64,000 bases of DNA from Ralstonia sp. 25mfcol4.1. Its GTDB lineage: Bacteria > Pseudomonadota > Gammaproteobacteria > Burkholderiales > Burkholderiaceae. Positions 33,112-41,700 of the stretch are shown here, piece by piece. Positions within the stretch are counted from its first letter, which is position 1. Each line of letters opens with the position of its first letter. Location: NCBI RefSeq assembly GCF_900104095.1, contig NZ_FNJO01000002.1:310001-374000 (forward strand), given 5' to 3'. Both the position numbers and the translations under genes were made by a program. Under the pieces are notes generated by a model, which had not been told where the DNA came from, searched no databases, and saw nothing but the letters and a program-made list of their open reading frames with translations.

Positions 33112-34416
33112 ATGACAAAACGACTACCGACCCTGATTTTTGTTGCGATGCTGCTCGGCGTGATCGTCGGCAGTGCCGCGCATAACATGGCGCCCGACGC
33201 GGCCACGGCCAAGTCGATCGCCGATCACCTGTCGATCCTGACCGACGTGTTCCTGCGGATGATCAAGATGATCATCGGCCCGCTGGTGTTCGCCACGCTG
33301 GTGTCGGGCATTGCCAGCATGGGCGACGGCAAGACCGTCGGCCGGATCGGCCTGAAGGCCATGGCGTGGTTCATGGCCGCGTCGATCACGTCGCTGCTGC
33401 TGGGCCTGCTGATGGCCAACGTGCTGGCCCCGGGCCATGGCATGAACCTGCCGCTGCCGGCCGCCGACGCCGCGTCGAACCTGAAGACCGGCGCCCTGAA
33501 CCTGCGCGACTTCGTCGCCCACATGTTCCCGAAGAGCTTCGTCGAGGCCATGGCCACCAACGAGGTACTGCAGATCGTGGTGTTCTCGCTGTTCTTCGGC
33601 TTCGCGCTGGGCACGCTCAAGGACGGCGTGGGCAAGCCCGTGCTGGCCGCCATCGACGGCCTGGGCCACATCATGCTGAAGGTCACCAACTACGTGATGG
33701 CGTTCGCGCCGCTGGGCGTGTTCGGCGCCGTGGCGGCGGTGATCACCTCGCAGGGCCTGGGCGTGCTGGTGGTGTACGCCAAGCTGCTGGGCAGCGTGTA
33801 CCTGTCGCTGGCGCTGCTGTGGATCGCGCTGATCGCCGGGGGCTACTACTTCCTGGGCCGCGACATCTTCAAGCTGATCCGCCAGCTGCGCGCGCCGCTG
33901 ATGATCGGCTTTGCCACGGCCAGCAGCGAATCGGCCTATCCGAAGGTCATCGACCAGCTGAACCGCTTCGGCGTGAAGAGCCGCATCACCAATTTCGTGC
34001 TGCCGCTGGGCTATTCGTTCAACCTGGACGGCTCGATCATGTACACGTCGTTCGCCGCGCTGTTCGTGGCGCAGGTGTACGGTATCCAGTTGTCGCTGTC
34101 GCAGCAGATCACGATGCTGCTGGTGCTGCTGGTGACCAGCAAGGGCATCGCCGGCGTGCCGCGCGCATCGCTGGTGGTGGTGGCCGCCGTGCTGCCGATG
34201 TTCGGCCTGCCCGAGGCCGGCATCCTGCTGGTGCTGGGCATCGACCATGTCCTGGACATGGGCCGCACCGTGACCAATGTGCTTGGCAACGCCATTGCCA
34301 CAACCGTTGTCGCCAAAAGCGAGAACGCGATTGGCGCGCCGGAACTGTCTGACGAGGCAGATACCTCGGCTGACGACGCCGGCCTGACACCCGTTCAGGC
34401 CCTGGCCAGCAAGTAA
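33112..34416 (+). CDS. dctA: C4-dicarboxylate:cation symporter DctA
   Basis: A 434-residue membrane transporter of the DAACS family. It takes up succinate, fumarate and malate with protons or sodium. Family motifs: FLRMIKMIIGPLVFATLVSG, the Ser-rich loop FATASSESAYPKV, LPLGYSFNLDGSIMY, and GIDHVLDMGRTVTNVLGN near the C-terminus. The length is normal. The ribosome site aaggagg is strong. It has a sigma-54 promoter upstream and a terminator at once downstream, and is followed by its two-component regulator dctB-dctD. Confidence 0.95.
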   Translation: MTKRLPTLIFVAMLLGVIVGSAAHNMAPDAATAKSIADHLSILTDVFLRMIKMIIGPLVFATLVSGIASMGDGKTVGRIGLKAMAWFMAASITSLLLGLLMANVLAPGHGMNLPLPAADAASNLKTGALNLRDFVAHMFPKSFVEAMATNEVLQIVVFSLFFGFALGTLKDGVGKPVLAAIDGLGHIMLKVTNYVMAFAPLGVFGAVAAVITSQGLGVLVVYAKLLGSVYLSLALLWIALIAGGYYFLGRDIFKLIRQLRAPLMIGFATASSESAYPKVIDQLNRFGVKSRITNFVLPLGYSFNLDGSIMYTSFAALFVAQVYGIQLSLSQQITMLLVLLVTSKGIAGVPRASLVVVAAVLPMFGLPEAGILLVLGIDHVLDMGRTVTNVLGNAIATTVVAKSENAIGAPELSDEADTSADDAGLTPVQALASK

Positions 34417-34437
34417 GCTGGCTGGAGGCGTGCCAGG

Positions 34438-34471
34438 GGCCCGGCTGCCGATCAGGCAGCCGGGCCTTTTT
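34438..34471 (+). terminator. Rho-independent terminator after dctA
   Basis: A 12-bp stem (ggcccggctgcc / ggcagccgggcc) closed by loop gatca and followed by five T, 21 bases after the dctA stop. Confidence 0.93.
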
Positions 34472-34669
34472 GCGTTTACGGATACGGGCGCGGCGGCAGG
34501 CATCGTGACCCGAACGGGTGAACCCGCCGGGCGCCGCTTCGGACGGCCGCACCGCCGGCTGTGGTAAAACGTCGCCTTGCCGAACCGCACCGGGCATTTC
34601 GCGAGTGGTTCTCCGATCACAAAACCCGCCCGATACGCCACACGGCAGCGTCCGCATTCCCGAATCCGC

Positions 34670-36562
34670 ATGATCGTGTCCCCCTCCGACGGCGACCGGG
34701 CGTCCCTCTCGCCCTGGCGCCGCATTGCCCCCTTCGTCGCCCTGCTCGCGCTGGCCGTGCTGGTCACCGGGGCCGGCTGGCTGGGCTATCGCTATACCTA
34801 CGATGCCGCGCTGACCCGCCAGGCCGAGCGCGGCCAGGTGCAGATGCGGCTGTACGCCCAGGCGCTGGAAAGCGAACTGGCCCGTTACGACTACGTGCCG
34901 AGCCTGCTGTCGCTGGACGCGCGCATCGACGCCCTGTTGCGCCATCCCGGCTCGCCCGAGCGCGTGTCGCAGGCCAACGCCTACCTGGCGGCCCTGAACG
35001 GCCGCGCCGGCACCCGGGTCATCTACCTGCTCGACGCGCGCGGCAAGGTGCTGGCCACCAGCAACTTCCAGCGGCCGGACAGCTATCTGGGCGAAGACCT
35101 GAGCTTCCGCCCGTACTTCCGCACCGCCATCGAGGGCCAGCTGGGCCGCTTCTACGGCGTGGGCACCACGCGCAGCGAGTCGGGGTACTACCTGTCGGCC
35201 CCGCTGGGCGACCGCGATCACCCCGTGGGGGTGGCCGTGGTCAAGATCGGGCTGGAACCGCTGGAAAACCGCTGGCAGGGCAACGACAGCCAGATGCTGC
35301 TGGCCGACGAGAACGGCGTGGTGATCCTGGCATCGGATCCGTCGTGGAAGCTCGCGGCCCTGCGGCCGCTGTCGGACGAACAGCGCGCGCGGCTGGACCG
35401 CAGCCTGCAATACAACCGCGCGCCGCTGCCCCAACTGGCGCTCAGCACGATGCGGCCGCTGGCCAATGGCCCGTCGCAGGGTGGCGACGCGCTGGTGCGG
35501 CTGCGCCAGGGCCCGCCGATGCTGGCCCAGCACCTGGCCTTGCCGGGCACCGACTGGGACCTGACCCTGCTGACCAATACGTCCCAGGCGCGCGTGGCCG
35601 CGCTCAACAGCGCCGCGCTGGCCGGCGTGCTGGCCGCCTTCGTGCTGCTGCTGGGCGCCGCCTGGAACGTGCGGCGGCGCATCGTGGGCGAGCGTCTGGC
35701 GGCCCGCGCCGCGCTGGAAGCTGCCAACAGCGAGCTGGAACGCAAGGTGGCCGAGCGCACCGCCGACCTGTCCGCCACCAACCAGCAGTTGCAGGCCGAG
35801 GTGGCGGAGCGGATCCGGACCGAAACCTACCTGCGCCAGGCGCAGGACGGGCTGATGCAGGCCGGCAAGCTGGCTGCCGTGGGACAGATGTCCGCCGGCA
35901 TCGCCCATGAACTGAACCAGCCGCTGGCGGCCCTGCGCACGCTGTCGGGCAACACGGGCAAGTTCATCGCCCACGGCGACTACGACACCGCGCAAGGCAA
36001 CCTCGAGCGGATCATCGGCCTGGTGGAGCGCATGGGCCGTATCACCGGCGCGCTGAAATCGTTCGCGCGCAATCCCGCCGCCGGCCAGGGCCACAGCGCC
36101 CGGCTGGCCGATGCCGTGGACAACGCGCTGTTCCTGCTGGAAACGCGCGTGGCCGACGTGGGCCCGCGCATCGAGCGCGATATCGATGCCTGCCTGACCG
36201 TGCGCTGCGATCCGAACCGTCTGGAACAGGTGCTGGTGAACCTGATCGGCAATGCGCTGGACGCGCTGAAGGACCGCCGAGACCCCCATCTGTCGCTGCA
36301 CGCCTACGAGTCGGGCGGCATGGTCCACCTGACCGTGCGCGACAACGGGCCGGGGCTTTCCGAGACCGCGTTTGCGCGGTTGTTCGAGCCGTTCTTCACG
36401 ACCAAGCCCGCCGGCGAAGGCCTGGGGCTGGGGCTGACGCTGTCGGCCGGCATCCTGAGCGAGAACGGCGGCACCCTGACCGCGATCAATCATCCCGACG
36501 GCGGCGCCTGCTTCACGGTGGCACTGCCGCGCGTTACCGAGGAACTTCGCCATGTCGGCTGA
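34670..36562 (+). CDS. dctB: C4-dicarboxylate sensor histidine kinase DctB
   Basis: A 630-residue sensor kinase. Two membrane segments (about residues 20-41 and 320-345) enclose a periplasmic double-PAS sensor domain (contains YLLDARGKVLATSNFQRPDS and FRPYFRTAIEGQLGRFYGVG, the ligand-binding part of DctB). A coiled coil leads to the phospho-acceptor box AHELNQPLAALR (His 413), and the ATPase core has N (LVNLIGNALDALKD), G1 (DNGPGL) and G2 (GEGLGLGLTLS) boxes. It senses C4-dicarboxylates and phosphorylates DctD. I chose ATG 34670; the frame is open upstream without good starts. It overlaps dctD by 11 bases. Confidence 0.95.
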   Translation: MIVSPSDGDRASLSPWRRIAPFVALLALAVLVTGAGWLGYRYTYDAALTRQAERGQVQMRLYAQALESELARYDYVPSLLSLDARIDALLRHPGSPERVSQANAYLAALNGRAGTRVIYLLDARGKVLATSNFQRPDSYLGEDLSFRPYFRTAIEGQLGRFYGVGTTRSESGYYLSAPLGDRDHPVGVAVVKIGLEPLENRWQGNDSQMLLADENGVVILASDPSWKLAALRPLSDEQRARLDRSLQYNRAPLPQLALSTMRPLANGPSQGGDALVRLRQGPPMLAQHLALPGTDWDLTLLTNTSQARVAALNSAALAGVLAAFVLLLGAAWNVRRRIVGERLAARAALEAANSELERKVAERTADLSATNQQLQAEVAERIRTETYLRQAQDGLMQAGKLAAVGQMSAGIAHELNQPLAALRTLSGNTGKFIAHGDYDTAQGNLERIIGLVERMGRITGALKSFARNPAAGQGHSARLADAVDNALFLLETRVADVGPRIERDIDACLTVRCDPNRLEQVLVNLIGNALDALKDRRDPHLSLHAYESGGMVHLTVRDNGPGLSETAFARLFEPFFTTKPAGEGLGLGLTLSAGILSENGGTLTAINHPDGGACFTVALPRVTEELRHVG

Positions 36563-37928
36563 ACCGATCGACGTCATGGAAGCGGCCGGCGCCCACGCCG
36601 CGCTGACGGTGCTGGTGGTCGAAGACGATGCCGACGTGCGGCTTGGCTGCGAACAGGCGCTCAGGCTCGAAGGCATCGCCACGCGGGCCGTGGGCAGCGC
36701 GGAAGCCGCGCTGCGCGAGGTAGAGGCGGGTTTTGCCGGCATCGTCGTCAGCGACATCCACCTGCCCGGCGCCGATGGCATGGCCCTGCTGCGCGAACTT
36801 GGCGCACGCGACGCGGCATTGCCCGTGATCATGATTACCGGCCATGGCGACGTATCGCTGGCGGTGCAGGCCATGAAACAAGGCGCCTACGATTTCCTTG
36901 AAAAGCCGTTCTCGCCGGAGCGGCTCGTGGCCACCTGCCGCCGTGCACTGGACAAGCGCCGGCTGGCCCTGGAAGTGGCCGACCTGCGCGCACGCCTGGC
37001 AGGCCGCGAGGGCCTGTCCGCGCGGCTGATCGGCCATTCGCCGGCCATCGAGCGGCTGCGCCAGATGATCGCCGGCATTGGCGACACCGCGGCCAACGTG
37101 CTGATCCATGGCGAAACCGGAACCGGCAAGGAACTGGTGGCGCGCTGCCTGCACGAAGCCAGCGGGCGCCGGGCAAAACATTTCGTGCCGATCAACTGCG
37201 GCGGCCTGCCCGAACAGCTGTTCGAGTCCGAAATCTTCGGCCACGAGGCCGGCGCCTTCACGGGCGCGGCCAAGCGCCGTATCGGCAAGATCGAGCACGC
37301 CGAAGGCGGCACGCTGTTCCTCGACGAGATCGAGAGCATGCCGATGCCGATGCAGATCAAACTGCTGCGTGTACTGCAGGAGCGCGTGGTCGAGCGGCTC
37401 GGGTCAAACCAGCCGGTGCCGGTGAACACGCGCGTGGTGGCAGCCACCAAGGCCGATCTGCGCGCGCTGGCCGATGCCAGTCAATTCCGTGCCGATCTCT
37501 ACTATCGCCTGAACGTGGTCACGCTCGAACTGCCGCCGCTGCGCGAACGCCGCGAAGACGTGCCGTTGCTGTTCGAACACTTTCTGGCGCAGGCCGCGTT
37601 GCGCTTCGAGCGCGACGCCGTACCGCCCACGCCGGCCGAAATGGCGGCGCTGGTGGCCTACCCGTGGCCCGGCAATGTGCGCGAACTGCGCAACCTGGCC
37701 GAACGCCATGTGCTGGGGCTGGGCTGCGATCCCGCGCAGGGCGGCGCCGCGCCCGAGGCGCTGCCGTTGCCCCAGGCCGTGGAGCAGTTCGAACGTGCAC
37801 TGATCGCCGATGCCTTGCGACGTCACGCCGGCAACCTGACCCGTGCCGGCGAGGCGCTGGGCGTGGCCAAGACCACGCTGTTCGACAAGGTGCGCAAGTA
37901 TGGCCTGTCGACCGGCGGGGCCAGCTAA
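36552..37928 (+). CDS. dctD: sigma-54 response regulator DctD
   Basis: A 458-residue NtrC-family activator. The receiver domain has the phospho-acceptor Asp 68 (IVVSDIHLPG). The AAA+ domain has Walker A GETGTGKE at residue 187 and the sigma-54 contact loop GAFTGA at 234. The C-terminal Fis-type helix-turn-helix has AGNLTRAGEALGVAKTTLFD. It opens the sigma-54 promoter of dctA when phosphorylated by DctB. Its start lies inside the dctB end, giving tight coupling. Confidence 0.96.
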   Translation: MSAEPIDVMEAAGAHAALTVLVVEDDADVRLGCEQALRLEGIATRAVGSAEAALREVEAGFAGIVVSDIHLPGADGMALLRELGARDAALPVIMITGHGDVSLAVQAMKQGAYDFLEKPFSPERLVATCRRALDKRRLALEVADLRARLAGREGLSARLIGHSPAIERLRQMIAGIGDTAANVLIHGETGTGKELVARCLHEASGRRAKHFVPINCGGLPEQLFESEIFGHEAGAFTGAAKRRIGKIEHAEGGTLFLDEIESMPMPMQIKLLRVLQERVVERLGSNQPVPVNTRVVAATKADLRALADASQFRADLYYRLNVVTLELPPLRERREDVPLLFEHFLAQAALRFERDAVPPTPAEMAALVAYPWPGNVRELRNLAERHVLGLGCDPAQGGAAPEALPLPQAVEQFERALIADALRRHAGNLTRAGEALGVAKTTLFDKVRKYGLSTGGAS

Positions 37929-38424
37929 GTGCAATGACCCTGGCTCAAATGTGTCAAATGTATATAACTTGGGAACCAGCACGTCGCATGCGCAGTCTGT
38001 TGATCCGGTACGCGACGCCTGCGGCATAAATGTCGGGCGTCATGCCGTTTGTCCATCGTTGTCTACCGAATTGCAACGATGTTCGTTAAACAACAAAAGT
38101 GTGACGCCAATCATTGCTTTCCCTGTGGCAACGAATCATCTTGAAGCCATACTATTGGCATCCGGCAACCGGGCGACGCCACAAGCAACGCCGCGATGGC
38201 CGGCCAGGCGACAAAGATCGCCGCTGCAGCAAGCGGGCACGGCCACCTGAAGCCGTTGCTACGTCAACACGAACAAAGCAACAAAGACCGGCCGGGGAGC
38301 GGGTCGACAGCATCAGGGTCAGTAAAAACAGCAGCCCGGTCATTTGACCGACGTGGCGTGTCCGAGGACGCCCGTGCAGTACGCCTGTCGTGCTGTGCTG
38401 CTGATCGACACTACGGGTGATTGG
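37929..38424. other. long AT-richer leader region before the HTH gene
   Basis: 496 bases with lower GC than the neighbours and no convincing gene; frames here lack conserved features. Short A/T-rich tracts occur near 37945-37970 and 38085-38150, where promoters could lie, but I cannot point to a clear pair of boxes. There is no obvious terminator after dctD. Confidence 0.4.
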
Positions 38425-39024
38425 ATGAAACTGGATCCAGAACTGGCTGAAAAGCCGTACTACAGCACGCGAACCGCTGCAAAACTTCTCAACGTATCGC
38501 TGGGCACCGTCCAGAAAATGGTGGAACGCGGTGAACTTGGCGCCTGGAAAACCAATGGCGGCCACCGGCGCATCCACAAGGAAACCGTGCACCGCCTGCT
38601 GGCAAACCGCGCCATGCCGGATGTCGGCATCGAGCACAATCTCGACCTCGTGGTGTTCCACCCGAACCACAATGAAGCGCAACGCATCAGTGCCCAGCTG
38701 GGCAAATGGTCGCTGCCGCTGAAGACCCAGGTACTGGAGGACGTGGTGGACACGGTCATTACTTCCGTCGATTCACGACCTCGCGTGGTGCTCTACTACG
38801 TGGAGGAACTCAATGACGCGGAATCTGCCACGATCGAAAAACTGCAGAATTTCTTCTCGCGGCAGCGCGTGATCTTTGCGGTCATCACCAATCGCCAGGC
38901 CTACGACGGCGTGGCTGACGCCCTGCAGCAATGGGGCATCATGGTGTTCCTCAAGACACCGTCACTGGAGGAAATCAAGGGCTTCCTGCGTGCCCAGCTG
39001 ATGATGGGGCGCACCGGCGCTTAA
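38425..39024 (+). CDS. helix-turn-helix regulator with receiver-like domain
   Basis: A 199-residue protein. Residues 10-58 are an excisionase/MerR-type DNA-binding domain (YYSTRTAAKLLNVSLGTVQK, then WKTNGGHRRIHKETV). Residues 75-195 have the alternating pattern of a receiver domain (LDLVVFHPNHNEAQRISAQL, RPRVVLYYVEEL, VIFAVITNR), but the Asp expected at the phosphorylation site is not evident: the strand reads VVLYYVEELND. It is therefore probably a one-component or pseudo-receiver regulator. ATG 38425 follows a gggtgattgg stretch. It is monocistronic and closed by a terminator. Confidence 0.78.
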   Translation: MKLDPELAEKPYYSTRTAAKLLNVSLGTVQKMVERGELGAWKTNGGHRRIHKETVHRLLANRAMPDVGIEHNLDLVVFHPNHNEAQRISAQLGKWSLPLKTQVLEDVVDTVITSVDSRPRVVLYYVEELNDAESATIEKLQNFFSRQRVIFAVITNRQAYDGVADALQQWGIMVFLKTPSLEEIKGFLRAQLMMGRTGA

Positions 39025-39050
39025 GGTTTCGTTAAGGTTCGACGTGCAAC

Positions 39051-39079
39051 GGCCCGGACATCGCGTCCGGGCCATTTTT
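39051..39079 (+). terminator. Rho-independent terminator after the HTH gene
   Basis: A perfect 9-bp stem (ggcccggac / gtccgggcc) with loop atcgc, followed by attttt. Confidence 0.93.
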
Positions 39080-39091
39080 ATATGCGCGCCG

Positions 39092-40195
39092 TCAGGCGGA
39101 TTCGACGGTCTCGCGCGCCTGCTCGGCCACCGCCCCGCCCTCGCCCTGCATCATCCAGCCGTAAAGATCGCGCGGGTCCGGGGGCATGGCCACAAGCGCC
39201 ACAAAGCGGCCGGCATCGCGTTCGCTAGCGGCCGCATGCAACCACCGCAGCGCCGAATAATCCTCCAGCGCAAAACCGACCGAATCGAAAACGGTCACAT
39301 CGTCGGCACGCTCGCGGCCCGGCGCCGCACCCGAGAGCACCTGCCACAACTCGCTGACGGGCGCCTCCGGCCACTGCTGGATCTCGCCTTCGATGCGTGA
39401 CTGCGGCGCATACTCCACCACGATCCGCGCGGCACGCAGGATATCGACGTGCAGTTCGGTCTTGCCCGGACAGTCGCCACCCACGGCATTCAGATGCATG
39501 CCCGGTCGCACCATGTCAGGCGTGAGGATGGTCGCTCGTGTCTTGTCGGCGGTGACCGTGGTCACGATGTCGGCGCCCGCCAGCGCATCGCGCACCGACC
39601 GTACCGGCACGATCTCCAGACCTGGCACTTTCGCCAGATTGCGCACCAGCCGCGCCGTGGCCGACGGATCGATATCGAACGCCCGCACGGTCTGGATACC
39701 CACGAGTGCGTGAAACGCCAGCGACTGGAACTCGGCCTGCGCGCCGTTGCCGATCAGCGCCATCGTGCGTGCCCCGGGACGGGCCATGGCCTGTGCGGCC
39801 AGCGCGGAAGTGGCGGCGGTGCGCAGGGCCGTGGCCAGGGTCAGGTCGGCCAACAGCAGCGGAAAGCCGGTCTGCACATCGGCCAGCATGCCGCACGCCA
39901 TGACCGTGGGCAGCGCGAACTGCGCGTTGCGCGGATGCCCGTTGACGTACTTGTACGCGAACCGCGTGCCATCGCTGACCGGCATCAGTTCGATCACGCC
40001 CACTGCCGAATGGCTCGCCAACCTCGCAGATTTCTCAAATTCCTGCCAGCGCAGGAAGTCCTCGCGCACACAGCCGGCCATCTGCACGATGGCCTGCCGG
40101 ACGCCCACGTCGCGCACCAGCGCGGCGACATCGCCTGCATCGAGAAAGCGCGTCAGCACGTGCGCTTCCCGGGTCAATTCCGTGTTCGTTCTCAT
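39092..40195 (-). CDS. ocd: ornithine cyclodeaminase
   Basis: A 367-residue enzyme of the ornithine cyclodeaminase/mu-crystallin family, which turns L-ornithine into L-proline and ammonia with bound NAD. Substrate-side motifs: FAYKYVNGHPRNAQ, with the Lys expected to contact the substrate. The Rossmann loop is LIGNGAQAEFQ, and VGGDCPGKTELHVDIL is family-typical. The start ATG 40195 has an aaggag ribosome site. It follows ctlX by 12 bases on the same strand, so ornithine released from citrulline by CtlX could be fed directly to proline. Confidence 0.9.
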   Translation of the reverse strand: MRTNTELTREAHVLTRFLDAGDVAALVRDVGVRQAIVQMAGCVREDFLRWQEFEKSARLASHSAVGVIELMPVSDGTRFAYKYVNGHPRNAQFALPTVMACGMLADVQTGFPLLLADLTLATALRTAATSALAAQAMARPGARTMALIGNGAQAEFQSLAFHALVGIQTVRAFDIDPSATARLVRNLAKVPGLEIVPVRSVRDALAGADIVTTVTADKTRATILTPDMVRPGMHLNAVGGDCPGKTELHVDILRAARIVVEYAPQSRIEGEIQQWPEAPVSELWQVLSGAAPGRERADDVTVFDSVGFALEDYSALRWLHAAASERDAGRFVALVAMPPDPRDLYGWMMQGEGGAVAEQARETVESA

Positions 40196-40207
40196 GGCGG
40201 ATCTCCT

Positions 40208-41110
40208 TCATGCCGCAGCGGCACGCCGCATGGGCGTGCTGGCGCGATCGAGCCGCAAGGTCATGCAGTACGCGCCACCGCCCGACAGCATGTACGGCGT
40301 CAGGTCTACCTCGTGGAGCCAATACCCGCGCCGGCCCAGTTCATGGCGTAAATGCGATGTCGTGCGCGTCATCACCACGTGGTCGTCCAGATTGACCGCG
40401 TTGACGCTGAAGTGGCGCAGGTCGTCCTCGGTGGCCTCGATGCGCTGGGCCATGGGTACGCGGGCGCGCAGCGTGCGCAGTGCGTTCTCGGTGAAGGCCG
40501 GCGGGTAGTACAGCACTTCGCCGCCCGATAGCGGACAGAAACACACGTCGAGGTGATAGCTCTGCTCGGTGGCCAGTTCCAGCGCCACCACCTCCTGATC
40601 GAACTCGCGGGCCACGGCGTCGGCAGCCTCGCGCGACGAGCGCGGCCCGTAGCCGGCCCAGAAATGGCCGCGCCGCGCATCCCAGATGCAATCGCCGGCC
40701 CCTTCCTGAAAACAGCCGTCGGGCAGCAACGCCACACTGTCGATCAGCCCGCGCGCGCGCAGGTCGTCGAAGATCGCCGCGAACGGCTGTTCCTCGCCGC
40801 GCCGCTGCGGGTAGCGAAAGCGCGCCAGCACCGCCTTGCCATCGAGCACCACGGCGGCATTGGCCGGGAACACCATGTCGGGCTGCCCCGCCACACCCTC
40901 GGCCACTTCGACGGCAAACCCGGCGCGGCCCAGCGCGTCGTGCAGCGCGTCGAACGACGCCAGCGCGCGCCGATGCATGCCGCCGGGGTCGCGCGCCCAG
41001 GCGTCTGGGTCCATCCACGGATTGATGCTGTACGACACGTCGTAGAACGTTGGGGCAACCAGCAGGATGGTCGGGCGGATGGATGGACGGATGGTCGGGC
41101 GATTGGTCAC
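40208..41110 (-). CDS. ctlX: citrulline-type guanidino/ureido hydrolase CtlX (DDAH-like)
   Basis: A 300-residue member of the amidinotransferase/dimethylarginine dimethylaminohydrolase superfamily, close to CtlX, which cleaves citrulline to ornithine. Signature parts: PDMVFPANAA (substrate Asp), EQSYHLDVCF (catalytic His 186) and the C-terminal LSGGGAYCMTL (catalytic Cys 282). It starts at GTG 41110, with aggagag seven bases upstream. The N-terminus has a repeated peptide RPTIRPSIRPTI, encoded by three 12-base repeats. It is the first gene of a two-gene operon with ocd, divergent from an AsnC/Lrp gene. Confidence 0.83.
   Translation of the reverse strand: MTNRPTIRPSIRPTILLVAPTFYDVSYSINPWMDPDAWARDPGGMHRRALASFDALHDALGRAGFAVEVAEGVAGQPDMVFPANAAVVLDGKAVLARFRYPQRRGEEQPFAAIFDDLRARGLIDSVALLPDGCFQEGAGDCIWDARRGHFWAGYGPRSSREAADAVAREFDQEVVALELATEQSYHLDVCFCPLSGGEVLYYPPAFTENALRTLRARVPMAQRIEATEDDLRHFSVNAVNLDDHVVMTRTTSHLRHELGRRGYWLHEVDLTPYMLSGGGAYCMTLRLDRASTPMRRAAAA
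41066..41101 (-). repeat. three 12-bp repeats in the 5' end of ctlX
   Basis: Three imperfect 12-base units on the plus strand (gatggtcgggcg, gatggatggacg, gatggtcgggcg), in frame, coding RPTI/RPSI/RPTI on the minus strand. Copy changes would keep the frame. Confidence 0.75.
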
Positions 41111-41185
41111 GGCGGCTCTCCTCTGTTCTCAACGAATGGCGATGTCCTGAGTGCATTCTCCTGCCCGCCCATGCCAACGAATAGT

Positions 41186-41207
41186 TAGCAAACTGGACAA
41201 ATTGCTA
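41186..41207. promoter_or_regulatory. probable AsnC/Lrp operator between ctlX and the AsnC gene
   Basis: An inverted repeat TAGCAA-N10-TTGCTA in the divergent region. Lrp/AsnC proteins bind such sites near their own gene. A TTGACA (41215-41220) with a weak -10 (ggcaat) 17 bases later could be the promoter of the AsnC gene, directly next to the site. Confidence 0.6.
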
Positions 41208-41270
41208 TGGACGTTTGACAATTTGCCGACATGGACTGGCAATCTGCCACGTTCCGCCGGAGAGACCGCA

Positions 41271-41693
41271 ATGGATGCGACCGATCGACAATTGCTGGGT
41301 CTGCTGCGCGACAACGCGCGCACGCCGGTCACGGCGCTGGCCCGTGCGCTGCGCGTTTCGCGGGCCACGGTGCAGAACCGGATCGAAAAACTGGAGAAGG
41401 AAGGCCAGATCGTCGGCTATACGGTTCGGCTCAAGCCAGAGGCCGAACCGCACCGCATCCGCGCATGGATGACGGTGGCCGTGGAGGGCAACAAGGCGCG
41501 CCAGGTGCTGCAGGCGCTGCGTGGCGATCCCAACGTGCAGACGCTGCATACGACCAACGGCCGCTGGGACATCATCGCCGAACTGCGCGCCGATACGCTG
41601 GAGCAGTTCGACCGCACGCTCGACCGGATCCGGCTGGTCGATGGCATTTCGGCCACCGAGACCAGCATCCTGCTGTCGAGCTACAAGCTGTAG
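41271..41693 (+). CDS. AsnC/Lrp-family transcription regulator
   Basis: A 140-residue regulator. The N-terminal helix-turn-helix reads DRQLLGLLRDNARTPVTALA then RVSRATVQNRIEKLEKEG. The C-terminal RAM effector domain has TLHTTNGRWDIIAELRADTL and ISATETSILLSSYKL. ATG 41271 follows the ggagaga ribosome site at 41259. It is divergent from ctlX-ocd with a palindrome between, so it probably controls these genes in response to an amino acid (citrulline, ornithine or arginine would fit) and possibly itself. Confidence 0.92.
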   Translation: MDATDRQLLGLLRDNARTPVTALARALRVSRATVQNRIEKLEKEGQIVGYTVRLKPEAEPHRIRAWMTVAVEGNKARQVLQALRGDPNVQTLHTTNGRWDIIAELRADTLEQFDRTLDRIRLVDGISATETSILLSSYKL

Positions 41694-41700
41694 GGCCGGA

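Noticed and set aside
34109..36874. 921-codon minus-strand frame opposite dctA-dctB-dctD
   Set aside because: Crosses three real genes; composition typical of an antisense GC-biased frame.
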